From Clostridiaceae bacterium M8S5 (GTDB lineage Bacteria; Bacillota; Clostridia; Tissierellales; MCWD3), in assembly GCA_029227815.1 (NCBI GenBank), contig CP118523.1, positions 4,619,268 through 4,683,267 on the forward strand: a stretch of DNA of 64,000 nucleotides, given 5' to 3'. The notes beneath the pieces were generated by a model. The model had not been told where the DNA came from. It was given only the letters and a program-made list of their open reading frames with translations, and did no database searches. Both the position numbers and the translations under genes were made by a program. Each line of letters starts with the position of its first letter. Positions within the stretch are counted from its first letter, which is position 1. This document shows, piece by piece, positions 36,957-45,470 of this stretch.

Positions 36957-38135
36957 TTGGATAAAGGTGCAATATTTTTATTAGAAATTGGTCTAATACT
37001 TTTATTTGCAAACATTGGTGGCTACATTAGCAAGAAATTTGACCAGCCGGCTGTTTTAGGTCAGATAATTGTAGGGCTTATAATAGGACCTGCAGTATTT
37101 AACGTTATAAAAGCAACAGTATTTATCAACCATATGGCAGAGATAGGAGTAATATTGTTGATGTTTATAGCTGGGCTAGAAACAGATTTAGAAGATCTAA
37201 AGGCATCAGGTCAATCTTCTTTGATAATAGCTGTAGGAGGAGTGTTGTTTCCAGCTGCATTTGGTATATTAGCAGTATTCTTAGCCAAGAGCGGATCGAC
37301 TTTTCAGGAACAGCTATTTGTAGGAGTTATTCTAACTGCTACCAGTGTAAGTATAACAGTACAAGCACTAAGGGAATTAAAGAAGTTAAGAAGCAAACAA
37401 GGTATGGCGATACTAGGAGCAGCCATAATAGATGATGTAGTAGGTATAATTTTATTGACTCTAGTAGTTAGTACAGTAAATCCATCAGAAGGCACGAGTA
37501 TATTCTTAGTAATACTTAAAATTATTTCGTTTTTTGCTATTGCATTGCTATTTGGGTTTGGATTTTCAAGAGTTATCACAAAATATTCAGATGTAATGAG
37601 AAGAGAAGGAAGACTATTGACATCAGCTTTGATTTTTTGTTTTTTTATGGCATTTATAGCAGAAGAGATGGGAGTTGCAGCGATTATTGGTGCGTATATA
37701 ACTGGAGTAATATTTTCAACTACCCCTCATAGAAATAGAGTGTCACATGAGATACAAAAAATAGCTTATTCATTATTCACGCCAATATTTTTTGTGAATA
37801 TAGGACTTAAGGTTACGTTTGAGGGCATTGGAGATTCAATTATGCTGAGCATAGCCGTAATACTAGCTGCTATATTTGGAAAAATTATTGGATGTTTATT
37901 GGGAGCTAAAATATCTAAATTTAATTTTAGAGAGTCATTACAAATAAGTATAGGAATGATTCCAAGGGCTGAGGTGGCATTAATAGTTACAAGTTTGGGA
38001 CTAAAGCTTAAAGTCATAGGACATGACATATTTACATCAATAATATTGCTTGTGTTAGTATCAACAATAATAACTCCGATATTATTAAAGATGGCTTACA
38101 AAGAAAAGAAGCTCGGTTCAGATAATATAGCTTAA
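36957..38135 (+). CDS. Cation:proton antiporter, CPA2 family
   Basis: The TTG at 36957 is 9 bases after GGGAG and gives a normal N terminus (DKGAIFLLEIGLILLFANIGG). The 392-residue protein has about twelve helices and the CPA2 features FMAGLETDLEDL-like (here FIAGLETDLEDLKAS), ILTATSVSITVQ and GAAIIDDVVGI with the paired Asp. It exchanges Na+ or K+ for protons. No regulatory TrkA domain is fused or adjacent. Confidence 0.9.
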   Translation: MDKGAIFLLEIGLILLFANIGGYISKKFDQPAVLGQIIVGLIIGPAVFNVIKATVFINHMAEIGVILLMFIAGLETDLEDLKASGQSSLIIAVGGVLFPAAFGILAVFLAKSGSTFQEQLFVGVILTATSVSITVQALRELKKLRSKQGMAILGAAIIDDVVGIILLTLVVSTVNPSEGTSIFLVILKIISFFAIALLFGFGFSRVITKYSDVMRREGRLLTSALIFCFFMAFIAEEMGVAAIIGAYITGVIFSTTPHRNRVSHEIQKIAYSLFTPIFFVNIGLKVTFEGIGDSIMLSIAVILAAIFGKIIGCLLGAKISKFNFRESLQISIGMIPRAEVALIVTSLGLKLKVIGHDIFTSIILLVLVSTIITPILLKMAYKEKKLGSDNIA

Positions 38136-38147
38136 GAGCAATGAATG

Positions 38148-38186
38148 GGTTGTTTCAAAGATGATTTATTTTGAAATGACCTATTT
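38148..38186 (+). terminator. Terminator after the antiporter gene
   Basis: GGTTGTTTCAAA at 38148-38159 pairs with TTTGAAATGACC at 38170-38181 with two wobble pairs, followed by a short TATTTT. Confidence 0.6.
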
Positions 38187-38392
38187 TGATGTGTAGATAT
38201 ATTAAACAAAATAAATAAAAGTTGTATATGAATTTAAGTTATAATAATATATAATATATTTGGAATTAGGGAATAGATATAGTTATCCTGAAATATTCAT
38301 TAATAGTAGAAATATGATTGCTAATATTTTACGAATAGTTTTGGGTTATATGTACTTATGCCCAATAATCTATATGTAAGTGAGGTAATAAG

Positions 38393-39445
38393 ATGAACAC
38401 AAGGATACTAGAGATAAATAAAGAGAACCCGCAAGAGGAAAAACTGATAGAAGCAGGCGTTACAATAAGAAATGGTGGATTAGTTGCTTTTCCTACAGAG
38501 ACAGTGTATGGAATTGGAGCAAATGCATTAGATGAAAAGGCAGTTTCAGGTATATTTAAAGCAAAAGGAAGACCATCAGATAATCCTTTGATACTTCATA
38601 TAGCATGTATACAGCAATTAAAGGAGATAACAACAAATATCACAAAAGACGCTTACAAAGCCATAGAGGAATTTTGGCCAGGACCATTAACGTTAATTTT
38701 AAAAAAGAGTGACATAGTACCAGAAATTACAACAGCCGGCTTAGATACAGTGGCAATAAGAATGCCAGAGCATAATATAGCCCTCGAGATTATCAAAAAA
38801 AGTGGAGTGCCAATAGCTGCACCAAGTGCAAACATTTCAGGTAAGCCAAGCCCAACAACATATGATCATGTAAAGGAAGATTTATACGGAAAAGTAGATG
38901 TTATAGTCAATGGTGGAGACTCTGGTATTGGTCTAGAATCTACAGTACTAGATTTGACTACAGATATACCTACGATACTTAGACCAGGTGGTGTAACAAG
39001 AGATGATTTGCTAGAGATATTTCCCAAGGTTAATATTGATCCAGTTCTAATAGGAGCAAAAACAATACCTAAATCACCGGGACAAAAATACAAACATTAT
39101 TCTCCAAAGGCAGAAGTATACGTAATAGAAGGTATTTTAGAAGATATACCAAAAGTAATAATAAAACTATATGAAGAATATGAGGCTGAGGGATATAAAG
39201 TTGGTATAATGTCCACAAAACAGACTGAAAAGTATTATCAAGGTAAATTCACTATAAATGTAGGAAATAGATCAAATCCAGCTACTATAGCAAGTAATTT
39301 ATTTAGAGTTTTAAGAGAATTTGATAAAAGAAATGCAGACATAATATTGGCCGAATCAATAGATAAATCAGGAATTGGAGTAGCAATAATGAATAGGCTA
39401 AGTAAATCAGCAGGAGGGAGAACTATTATTGCAAAGGAGGATTAG
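38393..39445 (+). CDS. L-threonylcarbamoyladenylate synthase, Sua5 type
   Basis: The 350-residue protein has the YrdC/Sua5 catalytic domain (about 12-200; GGLVAFPTETVYGIGANA, KGRPSDNPLILHI, PSANISGKPSPT, STVLDLT) joined to the Sua5 C-terminal domain (about 205-345; SPGQKYKHYSPKAEV). It makes threonylcarbamoyl-AMP for the t6A modification of tRNAs. The ATG follows TGAGGT. The stop overlaps the next start region. Confidence 0.94.
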   Translation: MNTRILEINKENPQEEKLIEAGVTIRNGGLVAFPTETVYGIGANALDEKAVSGIFKAKGRPSDNPLILHIACIQQLKEITTNITKDAYKAIEEFWPGPLTLILKKSDIVPEITTAGLDTVAIRMPEHNIALEIIKKSGVPIAAPSANISGKPSPTTYDHVKEDLYGKVDVIVNGGDSGIGLESTVLDLTTDIPTILRPGGVTRDDLLEIFPKVNIDPVLIGAKTIPKSPGQKYKHYSPKAEVYVIEGILEDIPKVIIKLYEEYEAEGYKVGIMSTKQTEKYYQGKFTINVGNRSNPATIASNLFRVLREFDKRNADIILAESIDKSGIGVAIMNRLSKSAGGRTIIAKED

Positions 39446-39447
39446 TG

Positions 39448-40152
39448 TTGAAAAAGATATTATTTGTTTGCACAGGTAATACATGTAGAAGTAGTATGGC
39501 AGAAGCTATACTGAGAGATGCATTAGAAAAGCTATCTGATAAATATAATGATATTAAAGTGGAATCAGCAGGAATATGTGCAGTAGATAATGGCCTAGCA
39601 ACTACTCAAGCTATATTTGTAATGAAAGAGCAAGGGATAGATATAAGTAGTCACAAAGCTAGAAGATTAAACGAGGATATAATTAAAGAAGCTGATTTAA
39701 TATTGACAATGACAAAGCATCATAAAGAAGCTATTTTGAAGATGTATAATCAGGCAAAAGATAAAGTTTTTACATTAAAAGAATATTCATTAAAAGATAT
39801 TGACTTTGATAGTATACTAGACGAGACGAATAGCTTATACACACAGTTAAATAAAAGAAGGACTCTTTTAAAACAAGAAAGACTAGGAGAAATCAAATCA
39901 CTTTTAGATAAAAAAGACAAATTACAAATTGAGCTTCAATCTATAGATAAAGCTATAAAAAGATGGGAGCAGGAAATAGAGACAGAGCTTGAAATTGACA
40001 AAGCTAAAATTACAAGGTTAAATAATAAATTGCCAACTATGGATGTATGTGATCCATTTGGATTACCTATAGATGATTATAGATTAAGTGCTAATGAAAT
40101 TAAGGATTCAATAAAAGCAATAATAAACAGTGGGAAACTTGATGATATATAA
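39448..40152 (+). CDS. Low-molecular-weight protein phosphatase with a coiled-coil insert
   Basis: The TTG at 39448 lies 7 bases after AAAGGAGG; a GTG at 39445 is possible. The P-loop is CTGNTCRSS (C8 to R14), and the conserved DPFG loop appears late, near residue 201, instead of near 120. Between them lies an insert of about 80 charged residues (about 118-197) that reads as a coiled coil (KRRTLLKQERLGEIKSLLDK and onward). The total of 234 residues compares with about 150 for the family. By position after Sua5 and before rpiB it matches YwlE-type arginine phosphatases, but the substrate cannot be told. Confidence 0.88.
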   Translation: MKKILFVCTGNTCRSSMAEAILRDALEKLSDKYNDIKVESAGICAVDNGLATTQAIFVMKEQGIDISSHKARRLNEDIIKEADLILTMTKHHKEAILKMYNQAKDKVFTLKEYSLKDIDFDSILDETNSLYTQLNKRRTLLKQERLGEIKSLLDKKDKLQIELQSIDKAIKRWEQEIETELEIDKAKITRLNNKLPTMDVCDPFGLPIDDYRLSANEIKDSIKAIINSGKLDDI

Positions 40153-40184
40153 TCATCGAGATTAGATAAAAGGGAGAGGATAGT

Positions 40185-40634
40185 GTGAAAATAGCATTAG
40201 GAAGTGATCATGGAGGATTTGAGTTAAAAGAAAAAATAAAGAAACACCTACAAAAAAAAGGGATTGAGGTAGTAGATTGTGGAACTAACACAAGTGAATC
40301 AGTAGACTATCCAGACTTTGGATACAAAACTGCAAAAATGATTGTAACTGACCAGTGTGACAGAGGCATACTAGTATGTGGAACAGGTATAGGGATATCA
40401 ATAGCTGCAAATAAGGTTAAAGGAATAAGATGTGCAGTTTGTTCAGATTGTTATTCGGCAAGAATGTCTAGACAACATAACAATGCTAACATGCTAGCCC
40501 TAGGAGGTAGAGTCGTAGGAGAGGATTTGGCTATAGAAATAGTAGATATCTTTGCTAATACAGAATTTGAAGGCGGAAGGCATGCAAGAAGAGTAAATAA
40601 AATTAGTGACATAGAGACAGGTAATATGATATAA
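40185..40634 (+). CDS. rpiB: Ribose-5-phosphate isomerase B
   Basis: The 149-residue RpiB/LacA-type enzyme has [15 protein letters not shown], the catalytic region [14 protein letters not shown] and [18 protein letters not shown]. It interconverts ribose-5- and ribulose-5-phosphate. The GTG start follows GGGAGAGG. The order Sua5, phosphatase, rpiB, upp is conserved in many Firmicutes. Confidence 0.95.
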   Translation: MKIALGSDHGGFELKEKIKKHLQKKGIEVVDCGTNTSESVDYPDFGYKTAKMIVTDQCDRGILVCGTGIGISIAANKVKGIRCAVCSDCYSARMSRQHNNANMLALGGRVVGEDLAIEIVDIFANTEFEGGRHARRVNKISDIETGNMI

Positions 40635-40671
40635 TACACGGTTAGATATAGTTTTAAAAAGGAGGACTAAT

Positions 40672-41301
40672 ATGGCAAAGATTATTGAGATGAATCATCC
40701 ACTAATTAAACATAAATTAACATTTATAAGAGACAAAAACACAGGGGCAAAAGAATTTAGAGAGCTAGTAAAAGAAGTATCAATGTTAATGGCATATGAA
40801 GTAACACGTTCATTACCTCTAAAGGAAATAGAAATAGAAACACCCGTATCAAAGACAAAATCACAGGTTATAGCAGGTAAAAAGCTAGGAATAGTACCTA
40901 TACTTAGAGCAGGGCTTGGTATGGTAGATGGTATGCTTAACTTACTGCCAGCAGCTAAGGTTGGACACGTAGGACTTTATAGAGACCCTGAGACATTAAA
41001 ACCAGTAGAATACTATTGCAAACTACCAACAGATGTTAAAGAAAGGGATTTAATAGTACTGGATCCAATGCTTGCAACAGGAGGTTCTGCAAGTGCTGCA
41101 ATAGGATTCTTAAAAGACAGAGGAGCAACAAACATAAAGTTAATGTGTCTTATAGCTTCACCAGAAGGAATCAAGGTAGTAAACGAAGACCATCCAGATG
41201 TTGATATATACGTAGCAAGCATAGATGAAAAGCTAAACGACCATGCATATATAGTTCCAGGACTAGGTGATGCTGGAGATAGGTTGTTTGGGACTAAATA
41301 A
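40672..41301 (+). CDS. upp: Uracil phosphoribosyltransferase
   Basis: The 209-residue enzyme has the PRPP-binding segment [16 protein letters not shown] and the uracil-binding end [19 protein letters not shown]. It makes UMP from uracil in pyrimidine salvage. AAGGAGG is 7 bases before the ATG. Confidence 0.96.
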   Translation: MAKIIEMNHPLIKHKLTFIRDKNTGAKEFRELVKEVSMLMAYEVTRSLPLKEIEIETPVSKTKSQVIAGKKLGIVPILRAGLGMVDGMLNLLPAAKVGHVGLYRDPETLKPVEYYCKLPTDVKERDLIVLDPMLATGGSASAAIGFLKDRGATNIKLMCLIASPEGIKVVNEDHPDVDIYVASIDEKLNDHAYIVPGLGDAGDRLFGTK

Positions 41302-41329
41302 ATTTCTATAAAGATAGAGTAGAATTCAC

Positions 41330-41384
41330 AAAACACCGAGAATGTTAACGTATGTTTGTACGTTAATTATTTTAGGTGTTTTTT
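41330..41384 (+). terminator. Rho-independent terminator after upp
   Basis: AAAACACC at 41330-41337 pairs with GGTGTTTT at 41375-41382, enclosing a second stem TTAACGTA/TACGTTAA. Confidence 0.8.
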
Positions 41385-41633
41385 AATATAAGATTTAATT
41401 TACCATAATATATAAAAAATATAATAATTATTTAAATAATACAAAAAATAGGGAACAAATAACGCTAGATAATAATCATAGAAATAAAAGATCGTAAATT
41501 CAAAGTGCTATCCTATTTAGTCTCGCAAAAAATCACATCGCACTTCTTTATAATATCCCATAATACATATTACAAATAAATGAGAAAAACTTATCTAAAA
41601 GAATAAATAAGTATTTTTTATTCTGTATAATTT

Positions 41634-41654
41634 ATCTCATTAGAAAAATGAGAT
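41634..41654 (+). promoter_or_regulatory. Inverted repeat downstream of a -10 box, upstream of precursor A
   Basis: ATCTCATT (41634-41641) and AATGAGAT (41647-41654) form a perfect 8-bp inverted repeat with a 5-base centre, 3 bases after TATAAT. It could be an operator or the first structure of the transcript. Confidence 0.45.
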
Positions 41655-41699
41655 GATAAAGCACTAAAATATACTTTGGTTTTATAAGGAGGTGAACTA

Positions 41700-41807
41700 A
41701 TGAACACATTATCATTCGGAATTATAAAGGCTAATAACCCAGTAGGAGCTTTAGGTAACAATTGTAATGGTTGTAATGGTTGCTTGAGTGAACCAACGCT
41801 TAGATAA
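41700..41807 (+). CDS. RiPP precursor candidate A (35 aa, CNGCNGC core)
   Basis: The peptide starts MNTLSFGIIKANNPVG and has the core NNCNGCNGCLSEPTLR, with three Cys in CX2CX2C spacing. AAGGAGGTGA is ideally placed before the ATG. It is followed by a stem-loop and a radical SAM gene. The separate locus at 45267 encodes a peptide with the same MNTLxFG start and a CNNC end, also followed by a stem-loop and a radical SAM gene. That repeated arrangement is the main evidence that it is a real precursor. Confidence 0.85.
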   Translation: MNTLSFGIIKANNPVGALGNNCNGCNGCLSEPTLR

Positions 41808-41819
41808 TTTTAAACAGAG

Positions 41820-41850
41820 AGGGTTATTTCGTTATTTAAGAAATAACCCT
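41820..41850 (+). promoter_or_regulatory. Stem-loop between precursor A and its maturase gene
   Basis: AGGGTTATTTC at 41820-41830 pairs perfectly with GAAATAACCCT at 41840-41850 (11 bp, 9-base loop). A-rich rather than T-rich sequence follows. Its place is equivalent to the stem-loop at 45362-45397. Confidence 0.75.
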
Positions 41851-41871
41851 TTAAAAAAAGGAGGGGAAATT

Positions 41872-42957
41872 GTGGGGCTAATGCTAAAATGGGATATAAC
41901 ATACAAATGTAATCTATATTGTAAACACTGTCTTAACTCAAAATTATTAGATAATAAAGTTGAGGAACTTAACACAAGTGAGATTAAAAATATAATAGAT
42001 GATATAAGTGGTGAAGTACCTATAGATTACATACACATACTAGGAGGAGAACCTACTTTTAGAAAAGATTTCATAGAGATTACAAACTATATGGGGGATA
42101 AGGATATCCGATTTGGGTTTAATACAAATGGATTAAATATAAAGATTGAAAAATTTAGAGATGTTTATTTAAACAAGAGCTTAAAAAATATTGTAATTAG
42201 CTTAGAAGGACCTAATGCCATGATTAACGATAAAATCCGTGGGAAAAATGTGTTCGACATAGTAATAAAGAATGTAAAATCATTAGTAAAATTTAAAAAA
42301 GAAAATAATCTAGATCATTTTTATATTACAATCAATACTGTTATAAGTAAGACTAACTATGATTATGTTTTAGATATGGTTGATTTTTGCATAGAGCTTG
42401 GAGTAGATGATTTAAATCTACTAGCATTACTTCCTATGGGTAATGCTGATAATAATATGGCTATAACAGATGAGCAAGAGTTAAAATTAGTCAAGAACTT
42501 ATCAATTAAGTATAACCAAGTAAAGGATAAACTTAAAATAGTTCCTAAATTTGCAAGACCTATCATAATAGATTATTGCAGAGAAATTCTAGGAGTGGAT
42601 TTTCCCGAAATAACTCATGGTTGTGGAGCAGGTACTACATTTGCTTTTCTTAATAATTTGGGACAATTATCACCTTGTGATAGATTTTTCTATACTTATG
42701 TAAAAGAAGATGAAAAAGATAAGTTTAGCATTAAAGATAAGAAATTTTTTGAAGTTTGGAATGATAATGTATTTAATATACCATATCAATTAACAGAGGG
42801 AAGTTCATTTTATACAAAATACAAGCCATGCAATGAATGCAAATATCTAGGCAATAAATGTTACCCTTGTTTTATACCTCATCAAAAAGATGAAGAAGTA
42901 AAAGTCTCACAGTGTATAAAATATTTTGAAATGTTAAAGAAAGTTGAGGTGTCATGA
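41872..42957 (+). CDS. Radical SAM/SPASM peptide maturase A
   Basis: The GTG at 41872 follows GGAGGGG and aligns with the ATG start of the paralog at 45471; the frame open further upstream overlaps the precursor and the stem-loop. The 361-residue protein has the cluster motif CNLYCKHC at residues 13-20, HILGGEPTF, and a C-terminal SPASM-like region with a GX4C block ending GQLSPC and CX2CX6CX2C (CNECKYLGNKCYPC). It lacks an N-terminal recognition domain; the next gene supplies one. It should use SAM to modify the Cys-containing precursor A. Confidence 0.9.
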   Translation: MGLMLKWDITYKCNLYCKHCLNSKLLDNKVEELNTSEIKNIIDDISGEVPIDYIHILGGEPTFRKDFIEITNYMGDKDIRFGFNTNGLNIKIEKFRDVYLNKSLKNIVISLEGPNAMINDKIRGKNVFDIVIKNVKSLVKFKKENNLDHFYITINTVISKTNYDYVLDMVDFCIELGVDDLNLLALLPMGNADNNMAITDEQELKLVKNLSIKYNQVKDKLKIVPKFARPIIIDYCREILGVDFPEITHGCGAGTTFAFLNNLGQLSPCDRFFYTYVKEDEKDKFSIKDKKFFEVWNDNVFNIPYQLTEGSSFYTKYKPCNECKYLGNKCYPCFIPHQKDEEVKVSQCIKYFEMLKKVEVS

Positions 42958-43220
42958 TGAGTATCTCATTACCTATATACCCAATAAGAACCGCTAAAAA
43001 AGAAGATAGATTTATATTATTTAACACAAAAACATTTGAAACTATATATCTAGATAAGTTCTCAATGAAACTATTTAATATAATTCGTACAGAAGATAAA
43101 TGCACAATCAAAAGACTTTTGTCAATAAGTAATGATATGAATATAACAGAAAGTAACTTAAAAGAATTTATTAACTTTTTAGAAGAGCAGAAATTTATAT
43201 GGGTTGAAGTAGATGAATAA
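42957..43220 (+). CDS. Stand-alone PqqD-like RiPP recognition element
   Basis: The 87-residue protein reads PIRTAKKEDRFILFNTKTFE, then DKFSMKLFNIIRTEDKCTIK, the pattern of PqqD-type winged-helix domains that bind precursor leaders. The ATG at 42957 shares one base with the stop of the maturase gene and is better spaced from GAGGT than the ATG three bases earlier. It overlaps the exporter gene by 8 bases. This supplies the leader-binding function missing from the maturase. Sequence similarity in this fold is always weak; context carries much of the call. Confidence 0.78.
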   Translation: MSISLPIYPIRTAKKEDRFILFNTKTFETIYLDKFSMKLFNIIRTEDKCTIKRLLSISNDMNITESNLKEFINFLEEQKFIWVEVDE

Positions 43221-44874
43221 ATTCAAAGAATTAAGCAGATTGCTTAACAACTATAGAAAGGAACAAATATTAATAACAATATTACTCTTAGTAACGACAG
43301 CATTAAGTGTAGGAATCCCTTATCTTATCAAATTACTAATAGATGGGATACTACAAGGGGATAAGTATCAGTATGTTTTAAGGACAGCGATAATTATATT
43401 AATAGTTACAATAATTACGGTGTTGTTAAATGCAATACAGAATTATAACTGGCATAAATTAAGACAAAAATCAGTGAAGCACTTGAGAAAAAAGATGTTT
43501 GATACAATGCTAAGAAAAGAAATTAGTTACTTTAAAAAAGTACAATCAGGTGAAATACTTGCTAAGATAATGCAAGATGTTGTAATAGTAGCTCAATGTA
43601 TTTCTATTGGTATACCTATGGTGGTATCAAATACTATTAGATTATTGTTAATATTTGCGATCATGGTGTATTTGAATGTTACACTTACAATAATAACTTT
43701 AGTGATCATTCCTATATATTATATTTTGTTCAATGCTTTAAATAAACGACTAAGATGCATTAGTAATCAAGAAAGAATTAGGTTTTCTAATCTGACAAAT
43801 CAAGCCCAAGAAAAAATACTAGGGATAACAACAATAAAGATATTTAGAAAGGAAAATTATTTTAGAGAGAGATTTAAGAACACTTTAGATGAACACTTTA
43901 AATATATCAAGAAAAATCTGTTTTTAACTAGCCTAGTTAATGGAGTTACAACTTTGATAACGTCATTATTACCAGTTGTTGTTCTATTAGTTGGGAGTAA
44001 TCTTGTATGGAAAGATGAATTGACAGTAGGTAGTTTGGTCGCATTTTATTCATATTTATCATATGTATATGAGCCTATAAACAATTTATCAGATTATTAT
44101 ATGGGGTTACAAACTACATTAGGAATGAGTAATCGTATTTTAGATTTTCTAAAGAATGATATCGGGCAAGAATGTATAGATAAAGATAATATATCAGAGA
44201 TTAATTCAATAAGATTTAAAAATGTATCTTTTTCCTACGGGGAAGAAGATGAAGTTATAACTAACCTTAGTCTCTATATTGAAAAAGGCGATAAGATTGC
44301 AATAACAGGAGCAAGCGGATGTGGTAAAACAACTATTGGTAGCTTGTTGATGAAAATATATGAAAATTATAGTGGTAAAATAACAATAAATGATATAGAT
44401 TTAAAAAATATATCTAAAAAATCTATATATGACATGGTAGCAGTAGTAGAACAAGAATCTTTTGTGTTTGAAGGGGATGTTCTAGATAACATTATATTTG
44501 ATGATGACAAAGAGAACACAGAACAACTAGCAAAGTCTTTAGAGATTTCAGGGACAAACAGATTTGTAGATAAATGTGAAAATAAGTTAGCACATAAAGT
44601 AGTTGAATTTGGAAATAACTTATCGGGAGGACAAAAACAAAGGGTTTGCATAAGCAGGGCTTTAGCAAAAGATTTTGATTTGCTAATTCTTGATGAAGCA
44701 ACATCAGCTTTAGACTACGGACTAGAAAAAGAAATAATTGATAAACTAAATAACTATTTATCAGCAAATAACAAAACACTAATAACAATATCGCATAGAC
44801 CAGAAATATTATCAATATGTAACAAGATTATAAATTTAGATGAGAAGCATGAAATTATAGAACAATATAATTAA
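43213..44874 (+). CDS. ABC exporter (fused membrane and ATPase domains) of the RiPP cassette
   Basis: The 553-residue protein has six membrane helices in about 1-310 and an ATPase domain in about 330-550 with Walker A TGASGCGKT, signature LSGGQKQRVCISRALA and Walker B LLILDEATSALD. This is a half-exporter that works as a dimer. It has no N-terminal C39 peptidase domain, so leader removal must be done by another protein or not at all. Context points to export of the modified peptide. Confidence 0.9.
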   Translation: MNKFKELSRLLNNYRKEQILITILLLVTTALSVGIPYLIKLLIDGILQGDKYQYVLRTAIIILIVTIITVLLNAIQNYNWHKLRQKSVKHLRKKMFDTMLRKEISYFKKVQSGEILAKIMQDVVIVAQCISIGIPMVVSNTIRLLLIFAIMVYLNVTLTIITLVIIPIYYILFNALNKRLRCISNQERIRFSNLTNQAQEKILGITTIKIFRKENYFRERFKNTLDEHFKYIKKNLFLTSLVNGVTTLITSLLPVVVLLVGSNLVWKDELTVGSLVAFYSYLSYVYEPINNLSDYYMGLQTTLGMSNRILDFLKNDIGQECIDKDNISEINSIRFKNVSFSYGEEDEVITNLSLYIEKGDKIAITGASGCGKTTIGSLLMKIYENYSGKITINDIDLKNISKKSIYDMVAVVEQESFVFEGDVLDNIIFDDDKENTEQLAKSLEISGTNRFVDKCENKLAHKVVEFGNNLSGGQKQRVCISRALAKDFDLLILDEATSALDYGLEKEIIDKLNNYLSANNKTLITISHRPEILSICNKIINLDEKHEIIEQYN

Positions 44875-45266
44875 AATTAGCCGTTATTTTAATTAGGTTG
44901 TTTGAAGCTAAATAAATTAAATGAAAAATATAAAAAAGCTGAGAGATGTTAGATGTACTCGGTTTTTTTTACACAAATTTTTTTGAAAAAACAACTGTTG
45001 CATAATGGATTAAATCAATAAATGAAAAAAGAAAAAATTTAAAATAAAAAAGGAAAATTTTATAAAACATAGAAATTATAACAATAATAAATTTTCAAAT
45101 TTACAAACTTTACAGTCTAAAACCTCCCATATTACCTTGTTGATTATAAAAATATCAATTAAATAAATTAATCACAAATCTATTAGCTATTAGGTTGATA
45201 AGGTATGTTTAAACAATAGATGTGATATTATGTCTAGCTTAAAATAAAAAAGAGAGGAGTGAATTA
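44875..45266. other. Intergenic region between the two copies of the second RiPP cassette
   Basis: No gene is seen in about 390 bases. A terminator lies near its start (44936-44970). The last bases, AGAGAGGAGTGAATTA, are the ribosome site of the second precursor and resemble the site before precursor A. Confidence 0.5.
44936..44970 (+). terminator. Terminator after the exporter gene
   Basis: AAGCTGAG at 44936-44943 pairs with CTCGGTTT at 44958-44965 with wobble pairs, followed by a run of T. Confidence 0.5.
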
Positions 45267-45350
45267 ATGAATACGTTGACTTTTGGAAAAGAACTAATTA
45301 GAAAAGACTTTATAGTTATAAAACCAACAAATCTTTGCAACAATTGCTAA
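45267..45350 (+). CDS. RiPP precursor candidate B (27 aa, CNNC core)
   Basis: The peptide begins MNTLTFGKELIRKDF and ends with TNLCNNC directly before the stop. The first seven residues match precursor A except one, and GAGGAGTG precedes the ATG. The core is shorter, with two Cys in CX2C spacing. A stem-loop and a maturase gene follow. It is probably the substrate of the maturase at 45471. Confidence 0.82.
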   Translation: MNTLTFGKELIRKDFIVIKPTNLCNNC

Positions 45351-45361
45351 TAACATAAGGT

Positions 45362-45397
45362 AGTTGGTTATCTTACGTTAGTGTGAGATAACCAACT
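45362..45397 (+). promoter_or_regulatory. Stem-loop between precursor B and its maturase gene
   Basis: AGTTGGTTATCT at 45362-45373 pairs perfectly with AGATAACCAACT at 45386-45397 (12 bp, 12-base loop). The sequence differs from the stem at 41820 but the position and size are the same, so structure seems to be what is kept. Confidence 0.75.
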
Positions 45398-45470
45398 CAC
45401 ATTAATAGAGAATGATTGTTTAGAAAACGCGTTCATAACAACTTGAAATTGTAAGATAAGGAGAGAAGAT

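Larger units (their letters stand above)
41302..41699. other. Intergenic region between upp and the second peptide locus
   Basis: After the upp terminator this stretch of about 400 bases shows no gene. Near its end are TATAAT (41626-41631) and an inverted repeat ATCTCATT/AATGAGAT (41634-41654) just downstream, then the ribosome site AAGGAGGTGA of the first precursor. A -35 box is not clear. Confidence 0.5.

Noticed and set aside
41788..41871. Longer N terminus for maturase A from the GTG at 41788
   Set aside because: It would overlap the precursor stop and run through the stem-loop. The paralog at 45471 starts at the position matching 41872, where a ribosome site exists.
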